Shown: positions 1 through 7,954 of the stretch, one piece after another
How the letters are laid out: each line of letters opens with the position of its first letter
Position numbering within the stretch: the first letter of the stretch is position 1
Origin: SAR116 cluster bacterium
GTDB lineage: Bacteria > Pseudomonadota > Alphaproteobacteria > Puniceispirillales > Puniceispirillaceae
Direction: 5' to 3'
Assembly: GCA_002722385.1 (NCBI GenBank)
Contig: PBLR01000020.1
Span: forward strand, 1 to 8,564
Length of the DNA stretch: 8,564 bases
Position numbers and translations under genes: made by a program
Notes under the pieces: generated by a model
Database searches by the model: none
What the model saw: only the letters and a program-made list of their open reading frames with translations
Told to the model about the DNA's origin: nothing

Positions 1-2
1 CG

Positions 3-248
3 ATACCGTTCGGCGGTTATGCCAACGGATTTACTTCAATTGATGCGCTGAGGCCCGGCGGCACAGTCGCAAGCCTATCTGCCCGTGAGGACTTGGGGCC
101 TGATTCTTATGCTGATTTTGCCCGGTCTTGGGTAGAAGCCGGCGCGACCATTATCGGCGGGTGTTGCGAGGTGGGGCCCGTTCACATCGCACATCTGGCT
201 GAGTGCCTGCTCAGTGAAGGTCATGAGCTAATTGGATTGCCGGTATAA
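3..248 (+). CDS. Homocysteine S-methyltransferase family protein, C-terminal 81 residues (5' end outside window)
   Basis: The reading frame is open from the window edge to a TAA at 246-248 and gives the last 81 residues of a homocysteine S-methyltransferase (Pfam S-methyl_trans). The diagnostic part is ATIIGGCCEVGPVHIAHL: the paired cysteines (codons 162-167) together with one upstream cysteine bind the catalytic zinc that activates homocysteine thiolate in this family. The segment YANGF followed by RPGGTVASLSAREDLGP and YADFARSWVEAGA also fits the family. The enzyme transfers a methyl group to homocysteine to make methionine in the cytoplasm. The donor (S-methylmethionine, betaine or another methylated compound) cannot be told from the C-terminus. 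The TmpAB cassette in this window would make glycine betaine, a possible donor, but that link is only inference. The next gene on the same strand starts 131 nt downstream. Confidence 0.88.
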   Translation: MPFGGYANGFTSIDALRPGGTVASLSAREDLGPDSYADFARSWVEAGATIIGGCCEVGPVHIAHLAECLLSEGHELIGLPV

Positions 249-257
249 TAGAGAGAA

Positions 258-280
258 GCTCGCTTTACCCACGAGCATTT
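258..280 (+). terminator. Weak terminator-like hairpin after the methyltransferase gene
   Basis: GCTCG (258-262) and CGAGC (272-276) form a 5-bp stem with a 9-nt loop, followed by ATTTTC. It lies 10 nt after the stop codon, where a terminator is expected, but the stem is short and the T-run is only four bases. If it works, the following PanB-like gene needs its own promoter in the AT-rich stretch 285-379, where I see no convincing -35/-10 pair. Confidence 0.25.
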
Positions 281-379
281 TCAGACGTATTCGGCGATGA
301 GAACGGAAATTAGAAAAAGTCCATGATTCTAGCTATTTTTCATTGAAACGTTTTAGGAAAAGAAAAGAGAAATACAAAA

Positions 380-1201
380 ATGAAACGGATCTATGATTGG
401 AACGCAAAATTTCAGCTGAGAAACTACACCGTTGCCGATTTATTAAATTGTAAAGGCAAAAAGATTCTAACTCAAACTACTGCCAATTCCATGGAAGAAG
501 CTGCTGCTGCCAAGGATGCTGAATTGGACTTGATTATGGGGAATGCCATCAACACCGCAGCTGTTAGGCAAGGAGCACCTGACATGTTTTTCACGGCAGC
601 CGTTCCTCTTCCAGACTATCCGACTGAGACTGACGTCCTTAAGGCTGCATTTTCGGCTATGAAAAATGGCGCAGACAGCATCTATACGGCGCGGGGGCCT
701 CATATTGTTGAAATGTTAGCAAAAGAAGAAATACCTGTAATGTGTCATCTAGGGCTAGTGCCACGTCGCTCAACTTGGAAGGGGGGGTTGAGAGCTATAG
801 GACGAGATGCAGATGAAGCTATGACTCTCTTACAAAATTTTAAAGATATGGAAAATGCAGGTGCTTTTTCTGTCGAGGCTGAGGTTATTGTAGCTGAAGT
901 CATGACAGAAATTTCAAAACGAACATCTTTGTTAACGAGTTCTCTAGGATCTGGCTCAGGGGGCGATATAATTTACCTGTTCCAGAATGATATTTGCGGT
1001 GAACAGCTTTCATCACCGCGTCATGCACAAGCCTTCGGCAATATTCATATGCTTAATGAAGAGATCAAAAAAGAGCGACGACGAGCACTAAAGGCATTCA
1101 ATGACGCTGCGAAATCGGGTTCCTTTCCCTCGAAAAAGACAACGACGCATATGCAACCACGGGAGTATGAAACATTTTTAGAAAGGCTCGAAAAACTCTA
1201 A
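380..1201 (+). CDS. Divergent PanB-like (ketopantoate hydroxymethyltransferase superfamily) protein, probably with altered chemistry
   Basis: The 273-residue protein aligns by eye with PanB (3-methyl-2-oxobutanoate hydroxymethyltransferase, pantothenate pathway, PEP mutase/isocitrate lyase-type barrel). NTAAVRQGAPD (58-68) matches HTAAVRRGAP of E. coli PanB, MCHLGLVPRRS (121-131) matches the CGHLGLTPQS segment, and GRDADEA and GAFSVEAEVI follow in the right order. Of the E. coli catalytic residues, His136 (here H123) and Glu181 (here E168) seem kept. The metal ligands Asp45 and Asp84 are replaced by N55 and A74, and Lys112 and Glu114 by Y102 and A104. About 20 residues between the GDS-equivalent site and the HTAAVR-equivalent site are missing. 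It is therefore unlikely to make ketopantoate; the real substrate is unknown. It starts at ATG 380 behind a purine-rich but poor ribosome site (AAAGAGAAA). It probably belongs with the homocysteine methyltransferase upstream. Confidence 0.72.
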   Translation: MKRIYDWNAKFQLRNYTVADLLNCKGKKILTQTTANSMEEAAAAKDAELDLIMGNAINTAAVRQGAPDMFFTAAVPLPDYPTETDVLKAAFSAMKNGADSIYTARGPHIVEMLAKEEIPVMCHLGLVPRRSTWKGGLRAIGRDADEAMTLLQNFKDMENAGAFSVEAEVIVAEVMTEISKRTSLLTSSLGSGSGGDIIYLFQNDICGEQLSSPRHAQAFGNIHMLNEEIKKERRRALKAFNDAAKSGSFPSKKTTTHMQPREYETFLERLEKL

Positions 1202-1470
1202 AAAAGATAATCCTCATCAGTAAATAAACCCCCATTGAATTGATTGCGTTTGTTATATTTCACGCTCGTAAATTCCAACACAGCCGGAGATTTTGCCTTT
1301 GGAGCTTTAAATGCAAGCACTGAACAGGCCCGCCTGCTAAGTGCTGTGGAAAAAAAGGCCTTGTTTGGGATTGAAAGAACAACATGGGACCATATAGCTG
1401 CGCTGACTACAGTGCAGCTGGTTTTTCATGCCGGATAACGCATGCATGAGGGCCTTTGAATTAACGCATT
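1202..1470. other. Intergenic region between convergent genes; no supported gene
   Basis: This 269-bp stretch lies between the 3' ends of the PanB-like gene (+) and the phosphodiesterase gene (-). It holds a 64-codon open frame with a TTG start (1244-1438) that has no ribosome site and no recognisable motif, so I do not call it. AGCTGC and GCAGCT near 1397-1420 form a 6-bp inverted repeat around the centre of the gap. No T-run follows it on either strand, so it is not a clear terminator. Confidence 0.4.
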
Positions 1471-2313
1471 TTAGTGTCTGAGGAAGGGACTCGTTTTCAT
1501 TGTTTCAGGAATAGGCACATTCATTAGAGACAATATTGTTGGTGCAAGTTGCAACTGGTCCAGTGGCTCATCAACGGCGCCGCAAAAAACCGCGTTGCCA
1601 AAGTAGTACAGCGCAAAATCCTGCTGAAGAGAATTTCGGCCACCATGGTGGCCGCGCGCGTCCTGTCCATGATCGGCTGTTACGATTATATCATACCCCA
1701 AATCACGCCAATGCGTTATCCAGGGTGCCAGCATTTCATCCAAGAGAAAGCAGGCGTGATCCATTTCCTCGCAATCATGAAAAAAGCGATGCCCCATGCT
1801 GTCTAGCGTGCAACTGTGAAGGATCCCATAGTCCAACGAGAAGCGTTCACAAAGTATTGTTAGGGTCGCAAAAAGGTCGGCATCGCAGGGCGTCATTTGG
1901 TTGATAAGACCATACCCGGACATGGTATGAAATCTGCCATGATTGATTGAATGGCTGTCCGGTTCATCATATTCGATATCACGGACAGGTTCAAAAGGGG
2001 CCCTGTTGAAAAATTCCGACCAGAATGAATGGGTAACAGCACCTGTGACCAGGTTCTTTTTACGCAACTCAGAAAAAACATCCGGACAACGAACACGGAA
2101 TATATTCCGGTTGCCGGTGACGCCATGAACCTGTGGCGCAACACCGGTATGGATGGACGCATAGCAGCTGGCAGATGTGCTAGGCAAAACAGAGCGCATC
2201 ACCCACTGTTGGGCCTCTCCGGATGCAACCCAGCCTTCCAAGTTTCCGAACAGGCGTTTCCAGTTTCTCAGCGGCACGCCATCTATAACAATCAAGAGTA
2301 ATTTTCGCGCCAT
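1471..2313 (-). CDS. Type I phosphodiesterase/nucleotide pyrophosphatase-like enzyme (alkaline phosphatase superfamily), third gene of the tmp cassette
   Basis: The 280-residue protein shows the binuclear-metal layout of the phosphodiesterase/NPP branch of the alkaline phosphatase superfamily. LLLIVIDGV carries the first Asp (D11), and LPSTSASCYASIHTGVAP (43-60) is the nucleophile segment with S47 at the usual Thr position. CTLDSMGHRF (168-177) gives the DxxxH pair D171/H175, VTADHGQ (211-217) gives D214/H215, and GHHGG (221-225) the last His. There is no signal peptide, so it should act in the cytoplasm. It starts 35 nt after tmpB on the same strand, with GGGTGA just before the ATG, so it is probably cotranscribed. 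The reaction is unknown: freeing the phosphonate from an ester is plausible, and a phosphonoacetate-hydrolase-like C-P cleavage is an alternative. The usual Asn after the nucleophile is not visible (SCY instead of PNH). Confidence 0.85.
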   Translation of the reverse strand: MARKLLLIVIDGVPLRNWKRLFGNLEGWVASGEAQQWVMRSVLPSTSASCYASIHTGVAPQVHGVTGNRNIFRVRCPDVFSELRKKNLVTGAVTHSFWSEFFNRAPFEPVRDIEYDEPDSHSINHGRFHTMSGYGLINQMTPCDADLFATLTILCERFSLDYGILHSCTLDSMGHRFFHDCEEMDHACFLLDEMLAPWITHWRDLGYDIIVTADHGQDARGHHGGRNSLQQDFALYYFGNAVFCGAVDEPLDQLQLAPTILSLMNVPIPETMKTSPFLRH

Positions 2314-2348
2314 GTCACCCGCCCCAAAATAGTACTAATAACCCCAGG

Positions 2349-4240
<1,892 letters not shown>

Positions 4241-4275
4241 CTATGCTTAGAATCTCATCTGTGACTGAACACGTC

Positions 4276-4440
4276 AAGTGCATCACTTTGGTCTACCCAG
4301 TGGTCTACCCAAACACAAATCCATGCTTACCGTTATCAGTACAGAGTAAGTGTATCACTGAGAGTGATATCCCAATAATCTATGGATAAGCATTTAGGTG
4401 TATTTATAACCCTAATGAATAGTCACTTACATGTATCACT
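4276..4440. promoter_or_regulatory. Cluster of operator-like sites: three AAGTGYATCACT-type boxes and a perfect palindrome
   Basis: AAGTGCATCACT (4276-4287), AAGTGTATCACT (4348-4359) and ACATGTATCACT (4429-4440) are copies of one motif. The first two have internal dyad symmetry, AGTG-N3-CACT. The second overlaps TATCACT-GAG-AGTGATA (4353-4369), a perfect inverted repeat with 7-bp arms. Repeated dyads like this usually bind a dimeric repressor or an accessory recombination factor. No regulator gene is in the window, so the binding protein is unknown. Confidence 0.45.
4289..4311. repeat. Tandem direct repeat, 2 x TGGTCTACCCA, 12-bp period
   Basis: TGGTCTACCCA occurs at 4289-4299 and again at 4301-4311, perfect over 11 bp with a single G between. 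A 12-bp period puts the two copies on nearly the same face of the helix. Paired short direct repeats about 100 bp from a recombination core resemble arm-type integrase sites; replication iterons are an alternative, though two copies are few for that. Confidence 0.6.
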
Positions 4441-4455
4441 TAACTGTGCATTTAA

Positions 4456-4474
4456 CATGATTACACATCATGTG
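4456..4474. repeat. Overlapping perfect inverted repeats
   Basis: CATGAT-TACAC-ATCATG (4456-4472) has perfect 6-bp arms, and CACAT-C-ATGTG (4464-4474) overlaps it with perfect 5-bp arms. The two mutually exclusive dyads lie about 110 bp beyond the 3' end of the lyase-like gene. Neither is followed by a T-run, so a protein-binding site is likelier than a terminator. Confidence 0.4.
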
Positions 4475-4581
4475 ACCCACCCCGTGCATGGGCCATAGGC
4501 GGTGTAAAGGTATTATGTATATGGGGTGTGAAGCCTTTTGAATTCTGGCCCCATCTTAGGCAAATCTCCAAATATATGCGT

Positions 4582-5739
4582 TCAAAAATTCCAAATTGAT
4601 TTCTTTTCTGGGTCAACGCCTATAAATAGTTTTCCGTCCTTTTGCTTCTGTATCGCTCTAAATGAGAATTTATTTCCAGCTAAAAGATGTGCTTGATTGG
4701 TACAGTTACCTTTCTTACAAATCATTGCCTCGTTAATGCTATTGGCAAACACCTCATCTGGTACTTGCTCTTCTAATTTATCGCAGTCAATTTCTAGCGC
4801 ATCGCATGATTTAGTCATGCCAATATTGCTGTAAAAAACAACAAAATCTCTCTGCGCTTCACCTTTTGGCATATGGTTGCGGTAAGGTCCAAATTTGAAT
4901 GAGAATTGTTCTCCCACCCCAACAGCCACAGGACCTCTGTCATAGTTTATAATAAGTTTTTCATCTATCCACAATCTGAAGTGACCATCCTCGTTACTCC
5001 ATTTTATATTCATAACAATATCAACCCACCTTCCACTTAATGGTTGGCTGAGAGTGTCCTCTGCCACGTTAAGGATGTATCGTGAAGTATCATAGCCAAC
5101 ACCAGCTTCACCTTTCACGCGAGAAGGCGGCTCTTCCGTCACAAAATCAAAGTCAAATCTGTTATTGCGAAGAGACATATTGACTCCTACCCCAACTTCG
5201 GAACAGTTTTTCCTATATTTCAGGTCAAACAAGGACATTTGATGCCCATCGCCAGGAGTAAAATCTTTATCTTCCAAAAAATATGATAGAGAATACCAAT
5301 ATTCCTCCCCATATTTTGCATCATGCTTTTTCTTTAAGAGAATCTGGTATCGCTGTGCAAAGCCGGGTTCCCCCCAACGTTCCCAGTCAAGCTTATGTCC
5401 TTTGTAAGAATATTTCATGGAAAATTTAGCGGCATTTCTTCCTGCTTTCTTAGTGAAAGAAAGTACATCTTGCCTATCAATGTTCCTTGCATTGAAGTTA
5501 AGTTTTTTTTCTAAACCGTTTAGCGCTATTTGTGACAATGCTCTTTTAGTATCTTTGTCCAGCCAGAGGCCATCGCCTATGATATCTTCTCTTGTTTGAT
5601 AATTACGCCCAGTTTCATGGTCACATGATGGAACTTGTTTTGTTCCATCGTTACTTCCTGGATTATTCCACTTAACAGCAGCAACAGCCTGTGAACTCAG
5701 ACCAAGTGACAACAGCAATAACAAAGCAAATCTAATCAT
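4582..5739 (-). CDS. Secreted polysaccharide-lyase-fold protein (heparin lyase/glucuronan lyase-like, Pfam Polysacc_lyase type)
   Basis: The 385-residue protein begins with a clear signal peptide (MIRF, a Leu-rich core, cleavage near AVA at 18-20), so it is exported. The middle resembles the jelly-roll polysaccharide lyase family with heparin lyase I and glucuronan lyase: EEYWYSLSYFLEDKDF (145-160), GRWVDIVMNIKWSNEDGHFRLWIDEKLI (236-263, including the typical W-D...W-x-D/N-G strand pair) and FSFKFGPYRNHMP (279-291). A C-terminal tail of about 75 residues with five Cys looks specific to this protein. I cannot assign catalytic residues, so enzymatic activity is inferred. AGGA (5747-5750 on the plus strand as TCCT) lies 7 nt before the ATG. 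That ATG overlaps the stop of the phage-type gene as ATGA, so the two are coexpressed. The neighbour suggests a phage or mobile-element passenger. Confidence 0.7.
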   Translation of the reverse strand: MIRFALLLLLSLGLSSQAVAAVKWNNPGSNDGTKQVPSCDHETGRNYQTREDIIGDGLWLDKDTKRALSQIALNGLEKKLNFNARNIDRQDVLSFTKKAGRNAAKFSMKYSYKGHKLDWERWGEPGFAQRYQILLKKKHDAKYGEEYWYSLSYFLEDKDFTPGDGHQMSLFDLKYRKNCSEVGVGVNMSLRNNRFDFDFVTEEPPSRVKGEAGVGYDTSRYILNVAEDTLSQPLSGRWVDIVMNIKWSNEDGHFRLWIDEKLIINYDRGPVAVGVGEQFSFKFGPYRNHMPKGEAQRDFVVFYSNIGMTKSCDALEIDCDKLEEQVPDEVFANSINEAMICKKGNCTNQAHLLAGNKFSFRAIQKQKDGKLFIGVDPEKKSIWNF

Positions 5740-6422
5740 AAAGGATTCCTATCAGTCCAATTTCTGTACTTATCAGTTTCAGAGATTATCCAATCAACGT
5801 CAACATTCTCTGGTGCGAAGCTAACCTGACTGGCTTTGGCACTGTCATCTATATTGATTGGCACACCAAACATCTTCTCAAACTCTTCACGCATGACATT
5901 TACTAACTCGCTGTACAGGCCACGTATAATGATAAAGCTGTCATGCACAGGTAGGACAGGTAGGTCCTGCTTAGCGAACCGCAGTATTATCTGTTCAGCT
6001 AGCTGACTGTCTCTGAATTGTAACTTGTTGCCCATGCCACAGAAGAAGCTGTCTTTGATTGGTTCATGCTTGTCCAAGATAAGCTGCCTCAGTTCCTTCC
6101 ATTTTATGCCTGTACTTTTCCAGTCTATATCCTTTGGCGGAGTAGTCAGCCTTGACTTTGCTTGAACCATTGCATTGAAAGACTGCTTAACAATGTCTCT
6201 GTGTTCTTCTCCAATGCCAATGTCGTAGGCATCTTCATCCAGCACAATACCTTTGTCTGCATACAGTATAGTGGGATGTATGCGTCCATAATCAAACTCG
6301 TCAGTGAACTTCCCATCAATGGTAATGAAGGCTCGCATAGCACTGGGTATGTTGTGCCACCAAGCCCCATAGAAACGGCCTCCTTCATCAAAAGAGGTTG
6401 AGTTAAAGACACGTCTTAATGT
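5736..6422 (-). CDS. Phage-type family-A-DNA-polymerase-like replication protein, 5'-truncated
   Basis: This is the C-terminal part of a protein I recognise as a phage/mobile-element family with a DNA polymerase A-like core. DEFDYGRIHPTILYA resembles polymerase motif A (DYSxxxxR-type). LQFRDSQLAEQIILRF leading into LPVLPVHDSFII resembles motif C (V-H-D-E/S). The first in-frame ATG is at 6338. Conserved-looking sequence continues in frame upstream of it without a start codon: TLRRVFNSTSFDEGGRFYGA, then WWHNIPSAM. Family resemblance stops near 6420 and an in-frame TGA follows at 6450-6452. The N-terminal domain has therefore been removed at the junction with the acyl-CoA synthetase remnant. A shortened 200-residue protein could still be made from ATG 6338 but would lack part of the polymerase fold. 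Function as an active polymerase is doubtful. Confidence 0.62.
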   Translation of the reverse strand, partial: TLRRVFNSTSFDEGGRFYGAWWHNIPSAMRAFITIDGKFTDEFDYGRIHPTILYADKGIVLDEDAYDIGIGEEHRDIVKQSFNAMVQAKSRLTTPPKDIDWKSTGIKWKELRQLILDKHEPIKDSFFCGMGNKLQFRDSQLAEQIILRFAKQDLPVLPVHDSFIIIRGLYSELVNVMREEFEKMFGVPINIDDSAKASQVSFAPENVDVDWIISETDKYRNWTDRNPL

Positions 6423-6427
6423 GGCTC

Positions 6428-6565
6428 TGTAAAACCGTGATGGCCAAATTCATGGTCCCGAAATTTGTGTCCATTCTGGATGAGATGCCGCGGACCCCGA
6501 CAGGTAAGCCAGAAAAGGGCAAACTGAAACAGCTTGCCCTTGACCTGATGCAGGACAACACATAG
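6428..6565 (+). pseudogene. 3' remnant of an acyl-CoA synthetase (AMP-binding enzyme) gene
   Basis: The plus-strand frame reads CKTVMAKFMVPKFVSILDEM then PRTPTGKPEKGKLKQLALDL, ending at TAG 6563-6565. This is the extreme C-terminus of acyl-adenylate-forming enzymes: (Y/F)xVPxxxxxxxxxPRTxTGKxxKxxLR, including the catalytic-domain Lys of PTGK. Resemblance begins near 6428; the frame upstream reads into the phage-type gene on the other strand. About 45 of some 500 residues remain, so it is a broken gene. The first ATG at 6440 could start a 41-codon frame, but no function is expected. Confidence 0.8.
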
Positions 6566-6633
6566 GAGTTCCCGCCGACCTGAGGCAAAAGCGAGAGGAT
6601 GTCTTTTATCTGTCAGCCCGCCATTTTGGCTTT

Positions 6634-7041
6634 TCAGGGATAGAGAATATCTTGCATATTTAACAGAAGGAAGGCGTAAGCCGCGCCAAAAATCAGAGGC
6701 CCAACAATCGGTTCTGCTGTATATTTCACCCCTTCATCTATGGCGATTTGCGCTTTCACTGTGCGGTAACTTAACATTGTTGCGATGCCTGCCTGCACCA
6801 CAAAATAGACAAACAAATACCACGCCCCTTCTGCACCCCTTATTAAAATCAGAATATGCATAACCACCGCAGCACAGGCAAAAGATCCCACAAATCCGCC
6901 TATGATCGTGCCGGTATGGCTGATGTTAAATTTATCATAAAGGGCCTTTATGCCCAGCGACATTTGATAGCCATACATTGCCCAGCCAAGGGTCAAGGCC
7001 AAAAAGACAATTAAGTTTAACACCCCACCAACATTTTCAAT
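6634..7041 (-). CDS. Small integral membrane protein with four predicted helices, function unknown
   Basis: The protein is about 130-136 residues with four hydrophobic segments, roughly residues 2-20, 38-62, 66-86 and 106-122 counted from the GTG start at 7021-7023. Short charged links lie between them (KALYDKFNISHTG, IRGAEG, KAQIAIDEGVKYTAEP). No enzymatic motif is visible and I do not recognise the family. The start is unusual. A perfect AGGAGG (plus strand 7050-7055) lies 26 nt before the GTG but exactly 8 nt before an in-frame ATT (7039-7041), with no in-frame ATG available. Starting at ATT adds MENVGG before the first helix. I give the ATT coordinates and regard GTG 7023 as the alternative. 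The gene is divergent from the Sel1 gene. Confidence 0.65.
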   Translation of the reverse strand: MENVGGVLNLIVFLALTLGWAMYGYQMSLGIKALYDKFNISHTGTIIGGFVGSFACAAVVMHILILIRGAEGAWYLFVYFVVQAGIATMLSYRTVKAQIAIDEGVKYTAEPIVGPLIFGAAYAFLLLNMQDILYP

Positions 7042-7260
7042 AATTTTTGCCTCCTGAAACGGCCCGGAAAAACATACATACGCACCGCGATGATTGAACG
7101 AGGCTGTTGAATCTCTAACTCTCGGCTGGCTTACTTTTAATACTGTTCGGTATTTTTTAAAAAGTTAAGTCAGGGATGGCCTCTAATCCGTTCATATTGA
7201 CGTTGGACAGATAATCTCTGAGACTAATGGGCATTCCAATAAAGCCGAACGGATTCCGTC
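7042..7260. other. Divergent intergenic region between the membrane-protein and Sel1-protein genes
   Basis: This gap must hold promoters for two divergent genes. AATAC (7139-7143) pairs with GTATT (7150-7154), followed by TTTT; this is an AT-rich hairpin too weak to call a terminator with confidence. TTGACG at 7197-7202 looks like a -35 box, but the nearest GATAAT (7210-7215) is only 7 bp away, so they do not form a promoter. ACGGA-T-TCCGT (7249-7259) is a perfect small palindrome 1 nt before the Sel1 ATG, over the ribosome-binding region, where pairing or protein binding could affect translation. Confidence 0.4.
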
Positions 7261-7869
7261 ATGAAACATCGTCTGTTTATGGTTATCTTTGTTCTGGTCA
7301 CGGCCTTTACCGGACTGGCAAAGGCTGACCCCTATTTGCAGGGTTTTCAAGCCTTGGAGCAAAAAGACTATAAAACAGCTCTTTATTTTCTCAGTTTGTT
7401 TGCCGCGAACGGCGATGCAAGAGCACAATATAATTTAGCTATTATGTATCGTGATGGGCTGGGCGTAGAACAAGATGATGTTGAAGCCCTGAGCTATTTC
7501 ATACAAGCGGCAGAAGGCGGCCATATGCTGGCCAGATATGCTGTGGGCCTGGCCTTTCGCTATGGCATAGGCAGTGAAATGGATGCGGATACCGCAATCT
7601 ATTATTTCACAGAAGCGGCGCTGCAAGGGCATGCGCTGTCTCCTGTCGAAATTGGCGCGATATATTTTTATGGCAAAGCGATTCCGAAAAACCTGGTGGC
7701 CTCCCATTTCTGGTGGTCGCTGGCAAGAGACAGAAATGCCCCCGGTGCGGCCGAAAATATGGCCCTTTTAGGCCGTGAGATGAGCGAGGCAGAAAAACGC
7801 CGGGCAGCATCACTGCAACAGAACTGCAAAACTGTGACCTTGCGGCAGTGCATCAACACTTTTTTTTAA
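7261..7869 (+). CDS. Secreted/periplasmic Sel1-like repeat (TPR-type) protein
   Basis: The 202-residue protein has a signal peptide (MKHR, hydrophobic core, LAKA at 19-22, cleavage before D23) and so is exported. It then has alpha-alpha repeats of the Sel1 type: YNLAIMYRDGLGVEQDDVEA (57-76), YAVGLAFRYGIGSEMDADTA (93-112) and IGAIYFYGKAIPKNLVASHF (131-150). These share the A-x-x-LGxxYxxGxGVxxDxxxAxxYFxxAAxxG pattern; a degenerate repeat (ALEQKDYKTALYFLSLFAANGD) precedes them. The tail after residue 170 is helical and charged and ends with C189 and C196, which could form a disulfide. Sel1 proteins are scaffolds for protein-protein contacts in envelope and signalling complexes; no partner is evident here. 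The ATG has only a weak upstream GGA. Confidence 0.83.
   Translation: MKHRLFMVIFVLVTAFTGLAKADPYLQGFQALEQKDYKTALYFLSLFAANGDARAQYNLAIMYRDGLGVEQDDVEALSYFIQAAEGGHMLARYAVGLAFRYGIGSEMDADTAIYYFTEAALQGHALSPVEIGAIYFYGKAIPKNLVASHFWWSLARDRNAPGAAENMALLGREMSEAEKRRAASLQQNCKTVTLRQCINTFF
7847..7867 (+). terminator. Terminator-like hairpin overlapping the end of the Sel1 gene
   Basis: AGTG (7847-7850) and CACT (7857-7860) form a 4-bp stem around CATCAA, followed directly by a run of eight T (7860-7867). The T-run also encodes the terminal Phe-Phe and part of the TAA stop. The stem is short, but the long T-run and the new promoter 35 nt downstream make termination here plausible. Confidence 0.35.
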
Positions 7870-7902
7870 GTTTCTATCATGGAATTTCATCAAATTATTC
7901 TG

Positions 7903-7930
7903 TTGACACCATCGAAAAACTAAAGATAAT
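7903..7930 (+). promoter_or_regulatory. Sigma-70-type promoter TTGACA-16-GATAAT
   Basis: TTGACA (7903-7908) is a perfect -35 box, and GATAAT (7925-7930) is a five-of-six -10 box at 16-bp spacing. It points at the 131-residue unknown protein. Transcription should start near 7936-7940, only about 15-20 nt before the ATG at 7955, leaving little room for a ribosome site. Confidence 0.72.
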
Positions 7931-7943
7931 GAGAACGATTATC
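7925..7943 (+). promoter_or_regulatory. Fur-box-like operator overlapping the -10 box
   Basis: GATAATGAGAACGATTATC matches 16 of 19 positions of the classical Fur box GATAATGATAATCATTATC. In the 7-1-7 view, TGAGAAC-G-ATTATCA (7930-7944) matches 12 of 14 arm positions. It covers the -10 box and the start point, so an iron-bound repressor (Fur, or an alphaproteobacterial relative) would block transcription and low iron would release it. The binding protein itself is inferred. Confidence 0.68.
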
Positions 7944-7954
7944 AATAACAGCGC

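Noticed and set aside
1244..1438. 64-codon plus-strand open frame with a TTG start between the convergent genes
   Set aside because: No ribosome site, no recognisable motif or composition of a real protein, and a position in a convergent intergenic gap. A decayed gene fragment cannot be excluded.
1536..1904. Plus-strand open frames opposite the phosphodiesterase gene
   Set aside because: They are antisense to a gene whose metal-binding motifs are clear on the minus strand; the translations look like shadow sequence.
4243..4474. CRISPR array
   Set aside because: The repeats are 7-12 bp, irregularly spaced and imperfect; there are no uniform repeats with spacers and no cas genes.
7197..7215. 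TTGACG and GATAAT as a promoter of the Sel1 gene
   Set aside because: The spacing is only 7 bp, far from the 16-18 bp a sigma-70 promoter needs.
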